From: CAJXWH01 sp964343365
Lineage (GTDB): Bacteria > Pseudomonadota > Gammaproteobacteria > Arenicellales > UBA868
NCBI GenBank assembly: GCA_964343365.1
Contig: CAYFJI010000088.1
Span: 1 to 7,850, forward strand
Reading direction: 5' to 3'
DNA length: 7,850 nt
Made by a program: the position numbers and the translations under genes. Each line of letters opens with the position of its first letter. The stretch's first letter is position 1. The notes under the pieces were generated by a model. The model saw nothing but the letters and a program-made list of their open reading frames with translations, was not told the DNA's origin and made no database searches. Positions 6,127 to 7,850 of the stretch are shown here, piece by piece.

Positions 6127-6189
6127 TAGAAAACACACTTTTACCTATAGAAAAGACAGATTCTACAGTAGAAACACAGGTTATTTTAC
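6127..6189 (+). repeat. Three degenerate 21-bp direct repeats in the gyrB-acyltransferase spacer
   Basis: TAGAAA begins at 6127, 6148 and 6169, exactly 21 bp apart. The first two units share 10 of their first 11 bases (TAGAAAACACA and TAGAAAAGACA), and the third (TAGAAACACA) fits with one base deleted. The repeats fill most of the 70-bp gap between the two convergent stop codons. A 21-bp period equals two helical turns, so the phased A-tracts might bend DNA. Chance in AT-rich sequence is also possible. Confidence 0.35.
6161..6173. terminator. Weak hairpin between convergent genes, possible terminator
   Basis: TTCTACAGTAGAA is a symmetric 13-mer that can form a 5-bp stem with loop CAG. Read on the - strand it is followed within about 6 nt by a T-rich stretch (CTTTTCT), which could end the acyltransferase transcript. 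On the + strand the T-rich stretch (TTATTTT) is about 7 nt away. The stem has only one G-C pair, so this is a weak candidate; no better terminator for either gene is visible. Confidence 0.25.
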
Positions 6190-6192
6190 AAA

Positions 6193-6921
6193 TCAAGTAT
6201 CAAAAGACCTTATTTCAGACTCAATCCATGTTTGAGCTTCCTTGTTTATTGAATCAATGTCTTTGTTTGAGGTTTTAATAGGACGACCAATACTAAAGGT
6301 TATCTTTCCTGGGTGCTTTAAAAAACCTCTTCTTTTCCAAAACTTTCCTGAGTTGTGTGATATTGGTAATACAGATACGTTAGCACCTTTAGCTAGCAAC
6401 GCCCCAGAAAGGCCGTATCTCTTTGTTTGTTTGTAAGGCATTCTTGTGCCCTCTGGAAAAATAATAATCCACTTTTTTTCTAAAAGCCTTTCTTTTCCGA
6501 GATCAACGACTTTTTTTACTTCTGATCCACCCATTCCTCTCTTTACTGGTATAAGCCCAAACTTTTTTATAGCTCCTCTAAACAATGGTGCATACATAAG
6601 CTCATACTTTGCAACCCATGAAGACGGACTAAAGTGCCTCAAACCTACAAACGCCTCCATTACAGAAGAGTGTTTAAAGAATATTACACACCGCTCCTTT
6701 GGTATGTTCTCGGTGCCCAATAACACATATTCAAGCGAACAAACCCTTTTCAAAAAGTAAATATTAAGCTCTGCCCAGAGAACAGCAATCCTCCACCTCT
6801 TTTTTTCATTCATTATCGGCTTTGGAAGAAGCGCTGCAGAACACAATATCACAAAACTTAAAACCATAATTAGCGTATAAATCGCCGATCTTATATAAAG
6901 AAGCACTCGACCCATACGCAT
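6193..6921 (-). CDS. plsC: 1-acyl-sn-glycerol-3-phosphate acyltransferase (PlsC/LPLAT family)
   Basis: Membrane enzyme expected to add the second acyl chain to lysophosphatidic acid, giving phosphatidic acid for phospholipid synthesis. The acyltransferase blocks appear in order: motif I KHSSVMEAF (83-91), with catalytic H84 followed by Glu instead of Asp (HX4E); motif II GLIPVKR (122-128); motif III FPEGTR (155-160); motif IV LPISHNSG (185-192). A hydrophobic N-terminal segment (about 12-32) is a likely membrane anchor. The length of 242 is normal. The start lies 4 nt after the glyS stop with no Shine-Dalgarno sequence, so expression is probably coupled to glyS; M3 is an alternative start. 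Pseudomonads have a related gene in the same place and orientation next to gyrB, named lptA in P. aeruginosa as I recall. The exact acceptor lipid is inferred from the family. Confidence 0.9.
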   Translation of the reverse strand: MRMGRVLLYIRSAIYTLIMVLSFVILCSAALLPKPIMNEKKRWRIAVLWAELNIYFLKRVCSLEYVLLGTENIPKERCVIFFKHSSVMEAFVGLRHFSPSSWVAKYELMYAPLFRGAIKKFGLIPVKRGMGGSEVKKVVDLGKERLLEKKWIIIFPEGTRMPYKQTKRYGLSGALLAKGANVSVLPISHNSGKFWKRRGFLKHPGKITFSIGRPIKTSNKDIDSINKEAQTWIESEIRSFDT

Positions 6922-6925
6922 TATT

Positions 6926-7850
6926 TTATTGATTTTTTATTATTTCTGTAAAGGTAGAGCTGAGGTCGTTAATTTCTATGGTTTTTTGATCCATTGTATC
7001 GCGATCTCTCAACGTAACCGTTTTGTTTTCTAAGCTATCAAAATCAACAGTTATACAAACAGGGGTCCCTATCTCATCATGACGCCTATAGTTCTTTCCA
7101 ATGTTTCCGCTGTTTTCGAGTAGAACTCGCCCCATACCGAGTGATTGCAACGAGGTTTTTATTTCTTTAGCTAAAGCAACAAGATCATCGTTATTTTTCT
7201 TTAGTGGAATTATTGCTGCTTTAATTGGAGCGAGGCGAGGTAACAAAGATAACACCAACCTCTCTTTGTTGCCCTCAAGTTTTTCAACGTTATAGGCTTC
7301 GTTTAGAACTGCTAGAACACCCCTGTCAAGACCAGCAGAAGGTTCAATTACATATGGGATCTTCCAGTCTTTTTCATGATTCTGTACAGCCAGTTTTGTT
7401 GTTGATTCTTTGTTTTCATTAACCTTAGAGCTTATTTTATAATCCGCCTGGTTTCTGGTGTGTGAACCGAGATCAAAATCAGTTCTGTTGGCAACGCCCT
7501 CTAACTCTTCTTGACCATGTGGAAACTCATACATTATATCAACGGTTTTTTTTGAATAATGTGAAAGGTCCTCTTTCGGGACATCAAAGAGCTGAAGCCT
7601 GTTTTTTGGAATTCCTTGTTTTATCCACCAGTCTAATCTTTTGTTAACCCAGTAATCTAACCACTCTTCGTCACTCCCTTTCTCTACAAAGAACTCGAGC
7701 TCCATTTGTTCAAACTCCCTAAGCCTAAAAATAAAATTTCTTGGCGTTACTTCATTTCTAAAGGCCTTGCCAATCTGGGCAATTCCAAATGGCAGTGAGC
7801 TTGATGTTGAGTCTAAAACATTTTTAAAATTTACAAAGATTTGTTGTGCT
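6926..7850 (-). CDS. glyS: Glycyl-tRNA synthetase, single-chain alpha2 type (3' part; start outside the window)
   Basis: Charges tRNA-Gly with glycine. The visible 307 residues start inside the catalytic core (AQQIFVNFKN, the usual TAQGIFVNF segment with Q for G) and run to the stop. Class II motif 2 is clear, with FRNE at fragment residues 30-33 and RLREFEQME at 42-50. Next come EELEGVANRTDFDL (114-127) and motif 3 EPSAGLDR (169-176). The anticodon-binding domain begins near 193 and includes LAPIKAAIIPL, GNIGKNYRRHDEIGTP and VTLRDRDTMDQ. These match the eukaryote/Thermus/Mycoplasma-like homodimeric enzyme, not the E. coli alpha and beta chains encoded by glyQ and glyS. The reading frame stays open to the window edge at 7850, so M49 of the fragment is internal and not the start. 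The acyltransferase follows 4 nt downstream. Confidence 0.95.
   Translation of the reverse strand, partial: AQQIFVNFKNVLDSTSSSLPFGIAQIGKAFRNEVTPRNFIFRLREFEQMELEFFVEKGSDEEWLDYWVNKRLDWWIKQGIPKNRLQLFDVPKEDLSHYSKKTVDIMYEFPHGQEELEGVANRTDFDLGSHTRNQADYKISSKVNENKESTTKLAVQNHEKDWKIPYVIEPSAGLDRGVLAVLNEAYNVEKLEGNKERLVLSLLPRLAPIKAAIIPLKKNNDDLVALAKEIKTSLQSLGMGRVLLENSGNIGKNYRRHDEIGTPVCITVDFDSLENKTVTLRDRDTMDQKTIEINDLSSTFTEIIKNQ

Overview
The window is the replication-initiation gene cluster of an AT-rich proteobacterium: dnaA, dnaN, recF and gyrB on the + strand, then, convergent on the - strand, a 1-acylglycerol-3-phosphate acyltransferase and the 3' part of glyS (glycyl-tRNA synthetase). The gene order, an 805-residue GyrB with the long insert typical of gammaproteobacteria, and a DnaN of the E. 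coli length (366 residues) point to Gammaproteobacteria. The low GC and very short intergenic gaps suggest a free-living, streamlined, probably marine lineage (SAR86-like). That lineage guess is an inference from style, not from a search.

Layout: 1-19 is dnaA leader only, so the region upstream of dnaA is not visible. dnaA (20-1339) is followed by a 169-bp, roughly 21% GC intergenic region. It holds three perfect TTATNCACA DnaA boxes and a good dnaN promoter, which makes it a candidate origin or a DnaA-responsive control region. dnaN (1509-2609) and recF (2613-3656) are in the same reading frame, separated only by the stop codon and one further codon. recF starts at TTG, and a small hairpin covers its ribosome binding site and start. 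A parS-like 16-mer (centromere site for ParB) lies inside recF. gyrB (3705-6122) has its own extended -10 promoter. A 70-bp convergent spacer separates gyrB from the - strand glyS-acyltransferase pair, in which the acyltransferase starts 4 nt after the glyS stop.

How the parts work together: DnaA opens the origin, DnaN is the polymerase III sliding clamp, RecF loads RecA at gaps behind stalled forks, and gyrase removes the supercoils that replication creates. The parS-like site links the same neighbourhood to ParAB chromosome segregation. The - strand pair (phospholipid synthesis and tRNA charging) is a conserved gyrB neighbour in pseudomonads, but here the glycyl-tRNA synthetase is the single-chain alpha2 type instead of the usual glyQ/glyS alpha2-beta2 enzyme.

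I found no mobile element, CRISPR array, RNA gene or wholly novel system. The main points of interest are the candidate origin, the parS-like site in recF, the synthetase swap, and a Lys at the GyrB position where E. coli has the coumarin-contact Arg136. There is no gene-free stretch longer than 300 bp.
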